Of a stretch of 64,000 nucleotides of DNA, positions 49,962-61,274 are shown one piece after another. Source of the DNA: Gerris lacustris (taxonomy: Eukaryota > Arthropoda > Insecta > Hemiptera > Gerridae); contig OX578277.1 in NCBI GenBank assembly GCA_951217055.1, positions 8,180,329-8,244,328 on the forward strand. Reading direction: 5' to 3'. The notes under the pieces were generated by a model. That model saw only the letters and a program-made list of their open reading frames with translations. It made no database searches and was not told the DNA's origin. Each line of letters begins with the position of its first letter. Position 1 is the first letter of the stretch. Position numbers and translations under genes: made by a program.

Positions 49962-50680
49962 AGGGTCCGTAGGCAAAACCAAGGACCCTTATATTTTCCT
50001 GCGTGTGTCTGTCCGTCCGTCCTCTCGCGTGCTCTCACGGCTACACCTTTCGTCCGATCACTTTGAAATTTGGCATGTATGTGTCTTGTACCTGCCCACA
50101 TATTTTAAAAATATAGCGACTTAAAAAAATTAGGGTAAAAAAACTTAAGGGTTAAAATTTTTTTAATTTTTTTTCGACACCGTGAGGGGTATCATATGAA
50201 AGAGTACGTCGAGCTGATTACAAAAATATATAATTCTTTGTATATAACTTTGATAGGGCGAGCGTAGGCAAGTTTGAAGTGGGTGCGAAACGTGTCCCCC
50301 CCCCCCCCCCCCCCCCTCTATATCGCTTATGTGAAGTGCAAAAAATTTGAAAAAAAAATTCCTGAACATTCTTCGACCAAAAGTAAAGATACCACATTTT
50401 GGAAATTTCGAAAAAAATATTATTTTATTTTTATTGCCAAAATACGTTTTGTTATAATTATGGTCTTTTCGATGTATTTATATGGTTGTAGTCCGGTTCA
50501 GTGACAAAAAAATACTTTATCAGAGTGTGTTTTGAGAATATCAGACGCTTAGAATGGTTCAAAGTAAGCTTTTTAGCATTTTAAAAAAACACTGTTTATA
50601 CACTTTACAGTTAAACACTATACAGTGTGGCCTACGGGCCCTCGCTGTGTGCTGACTAGGTCACACTTGACCTGTTTATT
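49962..50680 (+). mobile_element. HINE-B family element, copy 3
   Basis: Very similar to 15697-16434: starts AGGGTCCGTAGGCAAAACC and ends CTTGACCTGTTTATT. The 3' hairpin arm is mutated (AGGTCACAC for AGCACACAC). A poly(C) run lies at 50297-50317. Confidence 0.85.
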
Positions 50681-50867
50681 CTATATTACCCCCCTCAAAT
50701 GTAAATACGACAAAAGTGAACATAACAACAATAAGTGCATTAGTTAGTTATTGAAAATGTGAATAGATAAAATATTATGTTATAGATACAATTTTCCATC
50801 CAGCTGAACAAAGGATCAAGTGTCTTTAAGAGGTTTAATGCGATTATATCTCCTTTAGAAAACTTGA

Positions 50868-50899
<32 letters not shown>

Positions 50900-51349
50900 G
50901 TTAATGTTGGTAACTCCAATATCTAAATTAAATATTCATCAGTCTGGGTAATTGGAATTGTTTTATTTTCACTTCTAGTTTCATATTAATAATTCCCTTT
51001 CCGAAGAAACATTTATATATATATATTAAAAAATTAGATTAAAAATAATTATAAACTATTTAATCTTATTAGGGTCAAAAAAAATTATACTAATTATATC
51101 TCTTCTTCTGAAAAAATATTATTTAAATTATTTATTGAGTAAATTTTAAAGTTTATTTTTTTGTGGTTTTTTTCATTAGTTAAAAAGAGATTAATAATAA
51201 TAATAATGAATTTTAAACAATGTATTTGAACACAATAAAATGAAATTAATACGACAAAGAGAAATGAGGAAAAAACTTAAATTAATTATTGTAATAATTT
51301 GAAGATAAAAAGAACGTATTATATACTCCGTTTTAAAATTTGCTGTTGG
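50681..51349. other. AT-rich non-coding stretch
   Basis: No gene. A short (AT)n-T(n) tract lies at 50867-50900. Confidence 0.5.
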
Positions 51350-51662
51350 CTAAATAAAAAATCATAAATTTGATCCCCGTCAAAATGAAGATCGTAAAAA
51401 ATATGGGTCATGTAAAAACAATTAAAAATACTTGCGGATTTTTTTCGAACTAACTTTCTATACAGCAATATTTGCTGAAAACAAATTAAATTCTGTTGAA
51501 AGATGGCTAAAAGTATTGAAATAATGCATTGTCATCGTGTTCTGAGCTATTCTAAAAGTTTCAAATGTTTAGCTACTCGGGAAGTTAGTTAAAAATCGAT
51601 TGTATGATTTGTACTGAACAAACAAACAAACAAGAAAGCAAGCTAATAAAAACGTAGTAAAA
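51350..51662. repeat. Dispersed repeat, copy 2
   Basis: Same sequence as 23085-23352, same orientation, with about 30 extra bases (AAAACAAATTAAATTCTGTT region). Ends in CAAACAAACAAACAAG. Confidence 0.7.
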
Positions 51663-52131
51663 ATAAACTTTTAATTTTAATTTTTATCGGGCTGTTGACT
51701 ATTTTAAAATTATTGAAAAAAGGAACGTATATATGCTAATAAAAAATAATTAAAAAAAAAAAAATTAATTAATTTATATTTGTGCTTCTTTTCTACGGTT
51801 CTACTTGTTTAATTTAATTAAAATTTATATGTATATTCAATATGGTGATATGATCATCAATTCATCAATAATTAATAACGATCTGATCACTAGAAATTAA
51901 AATATTAATAATAAACGAAGTCGGGGTTGTACGAGTATATTGAGTTGCATAGTAGGAATGTAGTTCGGGATTCTTATGACGTCACACATTCAAGGAGCTG
52001 GTCTCGATTTCCACATTATTTAGTCGCCTCTATACACCATCCTTGCCTACCTACTACCTATCACATTATAAGTAACTACGGGAAACATACAGAGAAAAAA
52101 AGACTCCAGCGTCGGGATTTGAACCACGGGC

Positions 52132-52223
<92 letters not shown>

Positions 52224-52425
52224 TCTATACTGGAAATATAGAGGCCCGTGGTTCAAATCCCGGCGCTGGAGTCTATTTTTCTCTGTCTGTTTCCCGTAGT
52301 TAATAATTTGATTGAAATTAAAATTTAATCTTTCCGTAGTATGAATACACTACCAAAATCGTAAAATATGAATGATATGTAACATAACCTTTCTTATTAA
52401 AATTCCCTTTGTTTTTATTTAAAAC
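51663..52425. repeat. Inverted SINE-like copies around an (AT)n tract
   Basis: A minus-strand copy (about 52060-52140) and a plus-strand copy (about 52223-52380) both carry CGTGGTTCAAATCCCG and CTGTCTGTTTCCCGTAGTTA-like sequence, and face each other across (AT)n at about 52137-52222. This is the same family as the insert at 36259-36691. The rest (51663-52059) is AT-rich with no gene. Confidence 0.7.
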
Positions 52426-54738
52426 TACCTTTCACCCCGCGCTTCGCGCGGGGCTCATGCTAGGTATTAGTGGCTATATTTCCTATAATCATGTAGGCCT
52501 AGCAATTAAATTAAATTCCTAAATAGTTTTGGTTTCCAAAGAATATAATACTCTCCAAATCGTAGTTTGGAGTCTATCTGTACATTTAAAAAATAGCCAA
52601 TGGAAACTAAGTAATATAGCAATAAAAAAACAAAAAAACAATCTATATAAAAAATTAAAGTTTTGTCTGTACATTGGTCAGAATTGAACATTTTTTGGAT
52701 ACTTTTTCATTTTGGACATTCCAAAAACTGAAACCGGCCTTAACTTTTTTCGTGTATGTATGTGTGTCTGTCGCCCCAGTCAGACTTTATAGGCGCAAAA
52801 CTGGCTAAATGAAATCGATTAATTTTTTTTCAAGGGTGAGTGCTAACATGTTGCGCAATTTGTAGGCTTGGTTTCATCTAAAAATATTGAGTAGAACCAA
52901 AGTTATTAACAATTTTATAAAAAAATGTATATACAAATAACCTAAAAAAATAGGTTGACCCACCGTAAACAAACCCCACAGATTCGCTATTACTTCTAGA
53001 CCACCAAGAGACTTGCGGTTTTTTGCGTTTGGTCGGAAATTTGCCTAACCCCATTGAAAAAATCCGGAACGTTAAAAAAATATATCCCCCCCTCCTAAAA
53101 AATTAAAGAAGGCGGACTCACTTTAAAGTTTTTAAAGGCTTATTGTGGCTAAGCGGTAAGTTGTATCGACAAGCTGTTTGCGCCAGCGGTAACTAATTTT
53201 AAATAGAGCTAAATTTATTTTTTTTTTTAAAGAAATTTCACTTTGAGCGCTTATGGCGTCCGCAATTGTTGACCGATTTAATTTCTGATTGGAGTGCTTA
53301 AACCTCAAGCTAATGCTCTTTAAATCGTTTTTATTATTTTACTAATTGTTCCTATAACTAGAGTTATTAAATATTTACTGGTGCAACTGCCGTATTGAGT
53401 GAAGAGGCTGGTAATTAAATAATACACCATCATTGTTAATGATTGTTCAATGATTTCCCAGTGTAATTAGTTTTTTCTACGTTTTTTTCTTATTCATTAT
53501 ACCTTTTTTTTAGCATTGTTTGTTATTACTACATTACTTAGTTTCTATTGGCTATTTTAAAATATATAGATAGAATCCAAACTATGATTTGGAGAGTATT
53601 ATATTCTTAGTAATGGAATTAATGAAGTGTAATATAGTCCTGATTTTATTCCTAGAAGGCTTTGGAAACAAAACTATTTAGGAATTTAATTTAATTGCTA
53701 GGCCTATATAATTATAGGAAACATAGCCACTAATACCTAGCATGAGCCCCGCGAGGAGCGCGGGGTGAAAGCTAGTGCTAAATAAATATAATAAATAAGA
53801 AAATAAACGTAGACAAAACCAATTACACTGTGAAGTCAATGAACAATCATCAACCATGATAGTGCATTTATTTAATTATACCAGCCTCTTCTCTCAATAT
53901 GGCTGTTGCACCAGTAAATATTTAATAATTCTAGTTCTGGGAAAAATTAATAAAATAAGTAAATACTCAATTTAAAGAGCATTAGTGTGAGGTGTAAGTG
54001 CCCTAATCTGAAATTAAATTGGTCAACAATTGAGGACGCCATAAGCCCTTAAAGTCAAATATATTTTTAAAAAATCAATTTTAGCTTATTTAAGGTAGAA
54101 CCGATGGAGTTACGACAAAAAGTCATACGACCAAAGTTGTAGATCTTTTAAAATCAGTTACTGCTAAAATCAGCATGTCGATACGACTTACCGTTTAGCC
54201 ACAATAAGCCTCCAAAATAACTTTAAAGTGCGTCCGCCATCTTACATTTTTTAAGGGGGGTAAAAATATATTTTTTTACTTTTCGGATTTTTCCAGTCGG
54301 GTTGGGCCAATTTCCAACCAAACGCAAAAAAACGCGAGGCCCTAGATGGTCTAGAAGTACCCAAATGTTTTGAATAGCGAGTCTATGGGGTTTGTTTACG
54401 GTGGGTCAAACAATTTTTTTTTTTTGTTTTTTATACATTTTATTTTATAAAATTGTTAATAACTTTGGTTCTACTTAATATTTTTCGATGAAAGCAAGCC
54501 TACAAATTGCTCAACACGTTTGCGCTTATCTCTGAAAAAAAATTAATCGATATCGCTTAGCCAGTTTTGCGCCTATAAAGTTTGACTGGGGCGAAAGACA
54601 TTCACACATACACGAAAAAAGTTAAGGCCGAGTTAAGGTCGGTTTTCAGAATGTATAAAATGAAAAAGTATCCAAATTTTTTTCAATTCTGACCAATGTA
54701 CTGACAAAACTTTAATTTGATATTTATATATATATAGA
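52426..54738 (-). mobile_element. Non-autonomous Helitron H3, split by Helitron H2
   Basis: Minus-strand 5' end A|TCTATATATATATAAATATC at 54738. 3' end at 52426: hairpin CCCCGCGCGAAGCGCGGGG then TGAAAGGTAG|T (CTAG mutated to GTAG). The two parts (52426-52641 and 53776-54738) total about 1.18 kb and together match H1. The joined site reads AACAA|TGCTAAA, present uninterrupted in H1 at about 36094. No Rep/helicase. Confidence 0.88.
52642..53775 (+). mobile_element. Non-autonomous Helitron H2, inserted in H3
   Basis: Starts A|TCTATATAAAAAATTAAAG and ends with a perfect 7-bp-stem hairpin CCCCGCGAGGAGCGCGGGG, TGAAAGCTAG|T. Length 1134 bp. Opposite orientation to its host H3, so the pair forms a large inverted repeat. 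It has the best-preserved ends of the family here and is probably the youngest of the three. Confidence 0.92.
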
Positions 54739-54748
54739 TTTATAATAA

Positions 54749-55440
54749 CTAGGCATCGCGTGGCTCTATCATTGAAGCGAACGTATAATAATATATATGT
54801 ATTGAATATTGAAAAAATAGATTACCATGAATCATAATTTGATAGATAAAGGGTAGGATAGTAGTACAGTGGCTAGTAGGAAGGAAGCCACCCTGCATTC
54901 TTACTATTCCTCTAACCACACATCACCTTTTCAATTATTATGAAATGTATGACTTCAATACGCAAAAACTTCTGCTTGTATCAAGTTGAAATAGTACTTT
55001 AGACGATTTATATGAAGTTTTATTAAAATCGTTGCGTTAGAACGTAAGATATCGGTAAAAACGTTGTTTTCTCTACTTTAAACTTTTAGGTCAGCTTTTT
55101 AATAGTTTTAACGATCTTCATTAATTCATAGCGGTGTCGCTGTTAGTTTTACTACAAAATGTCATTTGAAAAAAATGTTCGTCTTATCGAATAGATAAGT
55201 TAGAATTTATTTCCGTCTTAAAATTTTAATTTTGAAGCACACGTTTACGCGAGCGTTGCGTGCGAACGCTTGGGCAGACAACGTTGTCCAACGAACTCGT
55301 CCTGAGCATTGGTAAATTGAACATGTGCACTAAATTTCATCAAAATCTGTCAACTTTTGCTCAAGTTATCGTCGTATGTTTCAGACACACAGACAAGGAG
55401 CATATTATTTCGTTGAATGTAGGAAGTTCGCTAAAATATA
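54749..55440 (-). mobile_element. HINE-C family element, copy 3 (5' end missing)
   Basis: 3' end GAGCCACGCGATGCCTAG|T at 54749; the body matches copies 1 and 2. It stops at GAAGTTCGCTAAAATATATTA without the GCTCGCTTCAATT terminus. Confidence 0.75.
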
Positions 55441-55892
55441 TTAGGTTTCCATGAGTTTTCAAAATCATTTTTCAAAAAACGGTTTTGGTATTCAAAATCG
55501 CCATGGAAACAGTGATTTCAAAATGTTTTGAGTTCAAGGTCACAAGAGCAAATTTTTGTAACAGTACCATAGGCGGCTCTAGAGCAATATGTTTGGGGGG
55601 GCTAACGCTAGCGGGGGTGTGGGGGGGATGGAATACCCCTCAGGGAAGCGGGGGGTCCGGGGGTCCTCCTCCAGAAAATTTTTAAAAATTACTTTTTTAA
55701 GGTATTTTGGGTCTAAAATACCTGTTTTGTTAGAAAAAAGCCTAATTCATAATGATACATTAAAAATTTCTCCAAGAAGAAGAATGGACATGAATTTCAT
55801 TACTAAAGATATTAGTAAGCCAAAGCCACTAGTAAGTTGGCTCTACCTATGGAAGGAGCTCAAGCCTTGGCAGATATTATCATTCAAACAAT

Positions 55893-57190
55893 AAAGTAGA
55901 ATTTTCAGTGAAAAGCTTTGCCGCATATAAATCTCCTGGCTGTGATGGGATTATGTCAATAATGCTCCAACCAGTCCTGGATCTGATTATTGACGATTTA
56001 GTTAAGATCTACCGAACTTTCCTTTCTCAAGGAACTATCCCTAGCTCCTGGAGGGAGGTACGGATTGTTTTTATACCAAAACAGGGCAAACCTGATTTTA
56101 CTCTTCCTAAATCTTACAGACCCATCAGTCTTACTTCGTTCTTATTAAAGAACTTGGAAATTCTGGTGGATAGATGGATTAGGGACAACATGACCATACC
56201 ATTAAGCAAGCAGCAGTATGCATATCAAGCAGGAAAATCTTGTAAGGCAGCTCTTCACCATGATGCTGGGACTCTTCATGGACATCGAAGGGGCTTTTAA
56301 TTGTGTTTCTGTTGAATCTATCAGCCAAGCTGCTTCAGACCATGGTGTCCACCCAGTTATAGTGTCATAGATCAGATCAATGCTATCTCTTAGACTAGCT
56401 AAAGTTGAGAGAAATGGACGCAGTATAAAAGTGGCTATAAGGAGAGGCTGTCCACAAGGTAGAGTTCTTTCACCGTTTCTTTGGTGTCTTGTGGTGGATA
56501 GTCTCATAAAGCTTATTCTGAAAGATGAGATTTACATTTAAGCTTATGCAGATGATGTAGCAGTTCTGGTTCAGGGCAAGTTCACTACCACAGTATTTGA
56601 GCGGCACAAAGAGCTCTTCACTCTGTTGAAAGATGGTGTTATAATCACGGCCTCAGAGTTAATCCCGAAAAAACAGTGGTGACACTATTTACAAGAAAAA
56701 GAAAATTGGATGGAAGTACAGAACTGATGCTAAGTGGTAAGAAGCTTAACCTCGCAGACTCAGTAAAATACCTAGGTGTAATTTTGGATAAAAAACTGAC
56801 CTGGAAACTTCATGTTTAAGCAAAACTGAATAAGGCAATGGCGGCCTTTTGGGTATGCCGGAAGGCCATTGGTTCTTCCTGGGGATTACAACCTAAAGTA
56901 CTTCACTGGATCTTTACTGCCATGGTGAGACCAATTCTTTCCTATGCATGTGTGTCTGGTGGCCAAGGCTATCCATAGGAACTGCAAAGAAATCACTTCA
57001 GCACCTTCAAAGAACGGCTTGTGTCGGTATACTATGCACTTGAGGCTATGCTATGCTTACCACCTTTAGAGATATACCTGAAGTACGAAGCTATGCTAGC
57101 TTCATATCGCTTGCACTATGCTGGTTTATGGATGGGATATGACAGTATAGGACACAGTGCAATATGAAATTTTATCACAGAAATCTGCCC
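55893..57190 (+). pseudogene. LINE reverse transcriptase (frameshifted)
   Basis: Starts in SFAAYKSPGCDGIMSIMLQP, then IPSSWREVRIVFIPKQGKPD and SYRPISLTSFLLKNLEILVD (RT blocks 1-2, in one frame to about 56260). Other frames continue DIEGAFN (block A, first catalytic Asp) at 56281-56301, RGCPQG (block B) at 56440-56457, AYADDV (block C, both Asp intact) at 56542-56559, then KYLGVILDKKLTW. Stops and frameshifts occur at about 56260, 56370, 56540, 56640 and 56817, so no full protein can be made even though the catalytic motifs survive. Together with the RNase H frame that follows, it belongs to one insertion. Confidence 0.9.
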
Positions 57191-57299
57191 GGAAGTAGTG
57201 ATGCAACAGGACTCTATGATACCACAGTGGGATTTTGACATTAGCTGTTAGTATCTGCTTCCTTCAAGACAAGACTGGGAACCTGGAGATGATCCTTAA

Positions 57300-57770
57300 A
57301 TGCCACCAGGAACAGACATGTGGTTCACCGACGGGTCCCGAATCGAAGAATTATCAGGGGCTGGGGTTTTCTGTACAAAACCCCAATATGAGCTTAGTGT
57401 GAGCTTAGGAAAATATGCCACTGTATTTCAGGCAGAGACATATGCAATTTTGGCCTGTTCTCAAATTATCCTGAATAAAAAAATCTTTAACAAAAAAATC
57501 AGAATCTACTGTGTCAGCCAGGCAGCGATCAAAGCACTGGTTGCACCAAGCTATACATCTAAGCTGGTTGCTGAGTGCAATTGCTATCTTAACACTAGTG
57601 GACAACTTAACAAGGTACAACTGATATGGGTTCCTGGACATTGTGGCATTGAGGGGAATGAGATTGCTGACCAGTTAGCTAAAATGGGTTCCAATTCGAC
57701 CCTAATTACACCAGAACCAGTTGTTGGCGTGCCACGTTGTGGAGTAAAACAATCCATAAGGACTTCATGA
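57300..57770 (+). pseudogene. LINE RNase H domain, catalytic Asp lost
   Basis: A 156-codon open frame with the RNase HI pattern: FTDGSR (first Asp), GAGVF, FQAETYAILAC (Glu), YCVSQAAIKAL, and WVPGHCGIEGNEIADQLAKM (His and last Asp). In the family the fourth motif is normally S-D-S-Q; here it is C-V-S-Q, so the third catalytic Asp is replaced by Val and the enzyme should be inactive. The domain lies between the reverse transcriptase and the zinc-binding C-terminus, as in LOA-type LINEs. Confidence 0.9.
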
Positions 57771-58135
57771 GGCTAGATATGAAAAGAATATGGAACAGTG
57801 CTTCAGGTATGCGAAAATCTAAAATGATGATCCAGGAACCATCTCAGCATCTTACCAGATCGCTGCTCTCGCTCAAAAAACAATCCTGTCATCTTTTGAC
57901 AGGATTTTTTACTGGACACTGTAGGCTAAATCGACATCTGCATCTGCTTGGCCTAGCAGAAAGCCCAGTGTGCAGGCTGTGCGAGGAAGAGGCTGAAACC
58001 CCTTCTCATCTTATTAGCAGCTGTCCTGCATTAACACGCCTGAGGTGGAGAATCTTTGGCTTAGCCATCCTGCCAATTGAAGAACTAAACAAGGTGCTCA
58101 CTTTCTGTTGGCCTGTTAGCTTGCTAAGAGGATAG
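57737..58135 (+). pseudogene. LINE C-terminal zinc-binding region
   Basis: A +1-shifted frame continuing from the RNase H end: SCHLLTGFFTGHCRLNRHL, then VCRLCEEEAETPSHLISSC (CX2C...HX4C) and a tryptophan-rich tail to a stop at 58133-58135. The same block ends the second LINE (63350-63619). It was one ORF with the RNase H frame before a frameshift at about 57740. Confidence 0.88.
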
Positions 58136-59258
58136 AGTAGTATAGGACGGACTATTAAACCGGGTTTTAACCTTGGATCCACTCGTGAGGTCCTATTGCT
58201 TCGGACTTTTTTTTTATAAAAAAAAGTCCCCCGGAAAAAAAAGCCAAAGCCACCATTTTAAAATTTTGGGTTACATACATCAACTTTAGATGATTAGATG
58301 GAATACATTACAACAATAGAATACAATACAAACAAATGGAGGAATCAGATTCAATCAAAAGTTAAAAGAAATACAAGTTTTAAACAGCAGAAGTTATAAA
58401 CTACCACAGAGCATTTATTCAGGCCAACAAACTTATCTAAGCTATTAACCAAATAATAATTGTTGTGCCATTTTGCCACCGAAAATGGCGTTTCCGCGGG
58501 AGAAAAATGTCTTTCTAAAAAAGTAATAAAAATAATAAAGTAATTATTTATCAGAGTGATTTTAATTTCTATTGATTAGCTTTTAGAGAGCAAGAAATAT
58601 ACAATAACAATTTGAGCAAACTAATAATTATATTTTTTTAACTTTACTAATACAAGATGTAGTTTGAACTAACACAAAAATCTAAACTAAATGCAGTTTT
58701 CTTGGCTTCACATTGCAAATATTCTGACAACATCTTCACTGGATATGGTTTCAGGAAAAATACAGATATTACGAAAAATACAATTATTAAACTAATGAAA
58801 AGTTTACCGATCAGTAATACAACAAATATATGGCTCATATTATGTTTATGCATATCTAGCCTTTCCTTTAACAATTCTTGTGATTTTTCTAAGCTGATAA
58901 AATGTTTTGAACTCCTAAAACTTTTTGGGGGGGCTTAGCCCCCCCAAGCCCATACCTTCGGCCGCCTATGAACAGTACTCACAAGAGCAGATTTTGTAAC
59001 AGTACTGGTTTTGTACAGTTCTGTACAAAACTGTTTTGAAAAAAATATTATGGAAACGGGTATTGAATTGAAAACAGAATTGAGTCATGCGCAGTAAGTA
59101 TGATGAGCAGATGTATTATAACCTGACAACTATAACTAGTCTGGGAGTTTATAGTTTTCATAATTGTTTTGAAAAATGTTTTGCAAACTCCTAATGGAAA
59201 AACTTTTGGTTTGAAACCAAAACAGGTTTCTAAACGGTTTTGAGAACTCATGAAAACG

Positions 59259-59796
59259 TAATAATAGATATTATTTCCATTTAGAATACAGTAGGTACCT
59301 AGTCCACAGTTTTATTTCTAATTGAAAATCCCAGTAAGGCTTCCCAATCTCAACCATGGCGGAAGAAATATATTTTTATTATCTATTTTTCTATACTTCC
59401 ATGAACTCAATTGATTGAACATCTGTCGAACTTTATTTGACACACTCGAAGTCGAGTTAATTGTTAAAGGAATATTCAGGGTGACAGGCGATATAAGTGA
59501 AAAAATATAGCAGGTTGTTCTACGCCTTAGGGGCTACAAAAAACAATATAAACCATGGGTCAAATCTTAACCGTTTTCCCACAAGGTCAAATGTTATGAT
59601 TTTTCTAGAACCGCATACAAATCCTTTGCTCATAAAAATAGTTATTGATCCAAAAGTATAAAAGCTAAATCAAAAGTTTTGGTATCATTATAAAGCTGAC
59701 AAAATTTCCTACAAGAATAGTGTAATTTTAAAAATTAATTTTAAAAAATTAAAAAATCAATTTTTTGTGGTTCCAGAACTTGGTAAAGAAGGTACC
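59259..59796. other. Non-coding spacer
   Basis: No gene or element recognised. Confidence 0.5.
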
Positions 59797-60834
59797 GTAG
59801 GAAAGCCGAGAGAATGTGCGTGGAAAAATCGATCTTGGGTCGAACTTTTAAACTAACTATCGACTTCGCTTCTAGATATATCGATGTTCCTCTAGGCAGA
59901 GTCCCCTCTAGGTGTGTCGACCTTATCTATCTTGTTTAAAAAGTGACATTTTTTCGGCACATTTTCACAATGCCCGACTTTATCATCTCACTGCTTTAAG
60001 AGTTCTTATCCAAATCAAACCAAATTCACAGGGTTTTTAGAACTCATATAAATGTAGAAGCCTAAGAAGTTCAAGTTTTATGTTGTTTTAAATGACGAAT
60101 TTAATGGGATCTAATATCCAAATGAACCCAATGAAAGTTATTATTAAACATTATTTTTAACATTTGTTGATACATTATTAGAAAATAATAAGTAATATTA
60201 TTATGCTATCAAAGTAATAGTTTAAAACGCATGATATCTTACTAATTTAAAAAAAAAATTACAAGGTTTAGGTTATAGAAAAAATACTTCTAATTATCAA
60301 CTTTGCCCGTCCTAAGCCTGGGTAAAGTGTGAAGGAAAATATTTTGTTGATTAAGTTTATAATCTATAATCAGATTAAGTTTTAAAATTAGTAAGTTATA
60401 TTACTTGATAGCATAATAATATTATTTATTATTTTCTAATAATGTATCAACAAATGTTAAAAATAATGCTCAATAATAATTTTCATTGGGTTCATTTGGA
60501 TATCAGATCCCATTAAATTCGTTAATTAACGTAAAACTAATTAACTTTTTGACTTGAAACTTTGTAGGCTTCTACATTTATATGAGTTCTAAAAACCCTG
60601 TGAATTTGGTTTGATTTGGGTAAGAACTCTTAAAGCAGTGAGATGTTAAAGTTGGGCATTGTGAAAATGTGCCGAAAAAATGTCACTTTTTAAACAAGGT
60701 AGAAAAGTTAAAGGAGTACCTAGAGGGGACTCAGCCTAGAGGAATAGCGATATATCTCGAAGTAAAGTCGATAGTAAGTTTGAAACTTTTACCCAAGATC
60801 CATTTTTCCGCGCACATTCTCTCGGCGTTCCTAC
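59797..60834. mobile_element. Foldback element with arms of about 455 bp
   Basis: Left arm 59797-60254 and right arm 60380-60834 are inverted copies (e.g. GCCGAGAGAATGTGCG, GGTTTTTAGAACTCATATAA, CAACAAATGTTAAAAATAAT and inverses), with a loop of about 125 bp. Identity is high, with scattered indels. No coding frame, and no clear target duplication at GTACC|GTAGG / CCTAC|AGTAG. Confidence 0.88.
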
Positions 60835-60835
60835 A

Positions 60836-61085
60836 GTAGCTATTCGGACTTCAGAAAATATTCTGAGAAGGAACAATCCCTTTCCTAACTATTCGGATTT
60901 CAGAAAAATCTTCTGAGGAGGGACAATCCCTTTCCTAACTATTTGGATTTCAGAAAAATCTTCTGAGGAGGGACAATCCCTTTCCTAACTATTTGGATTT
61001 CAGAAAAATCTTCTGAGGAGGGACAATCCCTTTCCTAACTATTCGGATTTCAGAAAAATCTTCTGAGGAGGGACAACCCTTCCCT
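60836..61085. repeat. 50-bp tandem repeat, about 5 copies
   Basis: The unit contains GGATTTCAGAAAAATCTTCT and GAGGAGGGACAATCCCTTTC, with spacing 50 bp. It lies directly before the LINE at 61.1 kb and may be its 5' UTR repeat; the first unit is the most diverged. Confidence 0.9.
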
Positions 61086-61274
61086 ACTAGTCAAGGCAGC
61101 TGACTTGTGGGTGGATGAAAGCACCCAATTATCAGGCCCCCTCCTCCCTCCCCCTCTGAAGGGGAAGGTACTGCCACAATATGCGAGGTCCGGACAGAGG
61201 ATGATGACTCTCTGTTAGATGTGGACAGAGGTGTGGCAGGAGAGGATCGAGTAAAAAATGAAGCCCTCTCTAAA

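Larger units (their letters stand above)
55830..58240 (+). mobile_element. 5'-truncated LOA/R1-like LINE with 13-bp TSD
   Basis: A 2411-bp insertion flanked by AAGCCAAAGCCAC at 55817-55829 and 58241-58253, with an A-rich 3' end. It begins just upstream of the reverse transcriptase and runs through RNase H and a CCHC-type C-terminus. The endonuclease part is missing through 5' truncation. The RT-RNase H-zinc order fits LOA or related I/R1 clades. Confidence 0.92.
55568..58970. mobile_element. hAT-like element with 8-bp TSD, hosting a LINE
   Basis: Ends CATAGGCGGC and GCCGCCTATG, flanked by AACAGTAC at 55560-55567 and 58971-58978. Just inside are poly(G)CT and AGCCCCCCC runs. Removing the LINE (55830-58240 plus one duplication) leaves about 980 bp with no recognised transposase. 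CA...TG ends plus 8 bp suggest hAT, but the family is not certain. Confidence 0.82.
55444..59258. mobile_element. TA-flanked MITE hosting the hAT/LINE nest
   Basis: Inverted ends GGTTTCCATGAGTTTTCAAA (55444) and the inverse of CGTTTTCATGAGTTCTCAAA (to 59258), each next to TA. Without the nested hAT-like element it is about 400 bp. GTTTTGAA/TTCAAAAC motifs recur throughout. A 2-bp TA duplication would fit a Tc1/mariner MITE. Confidence 0.6.
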
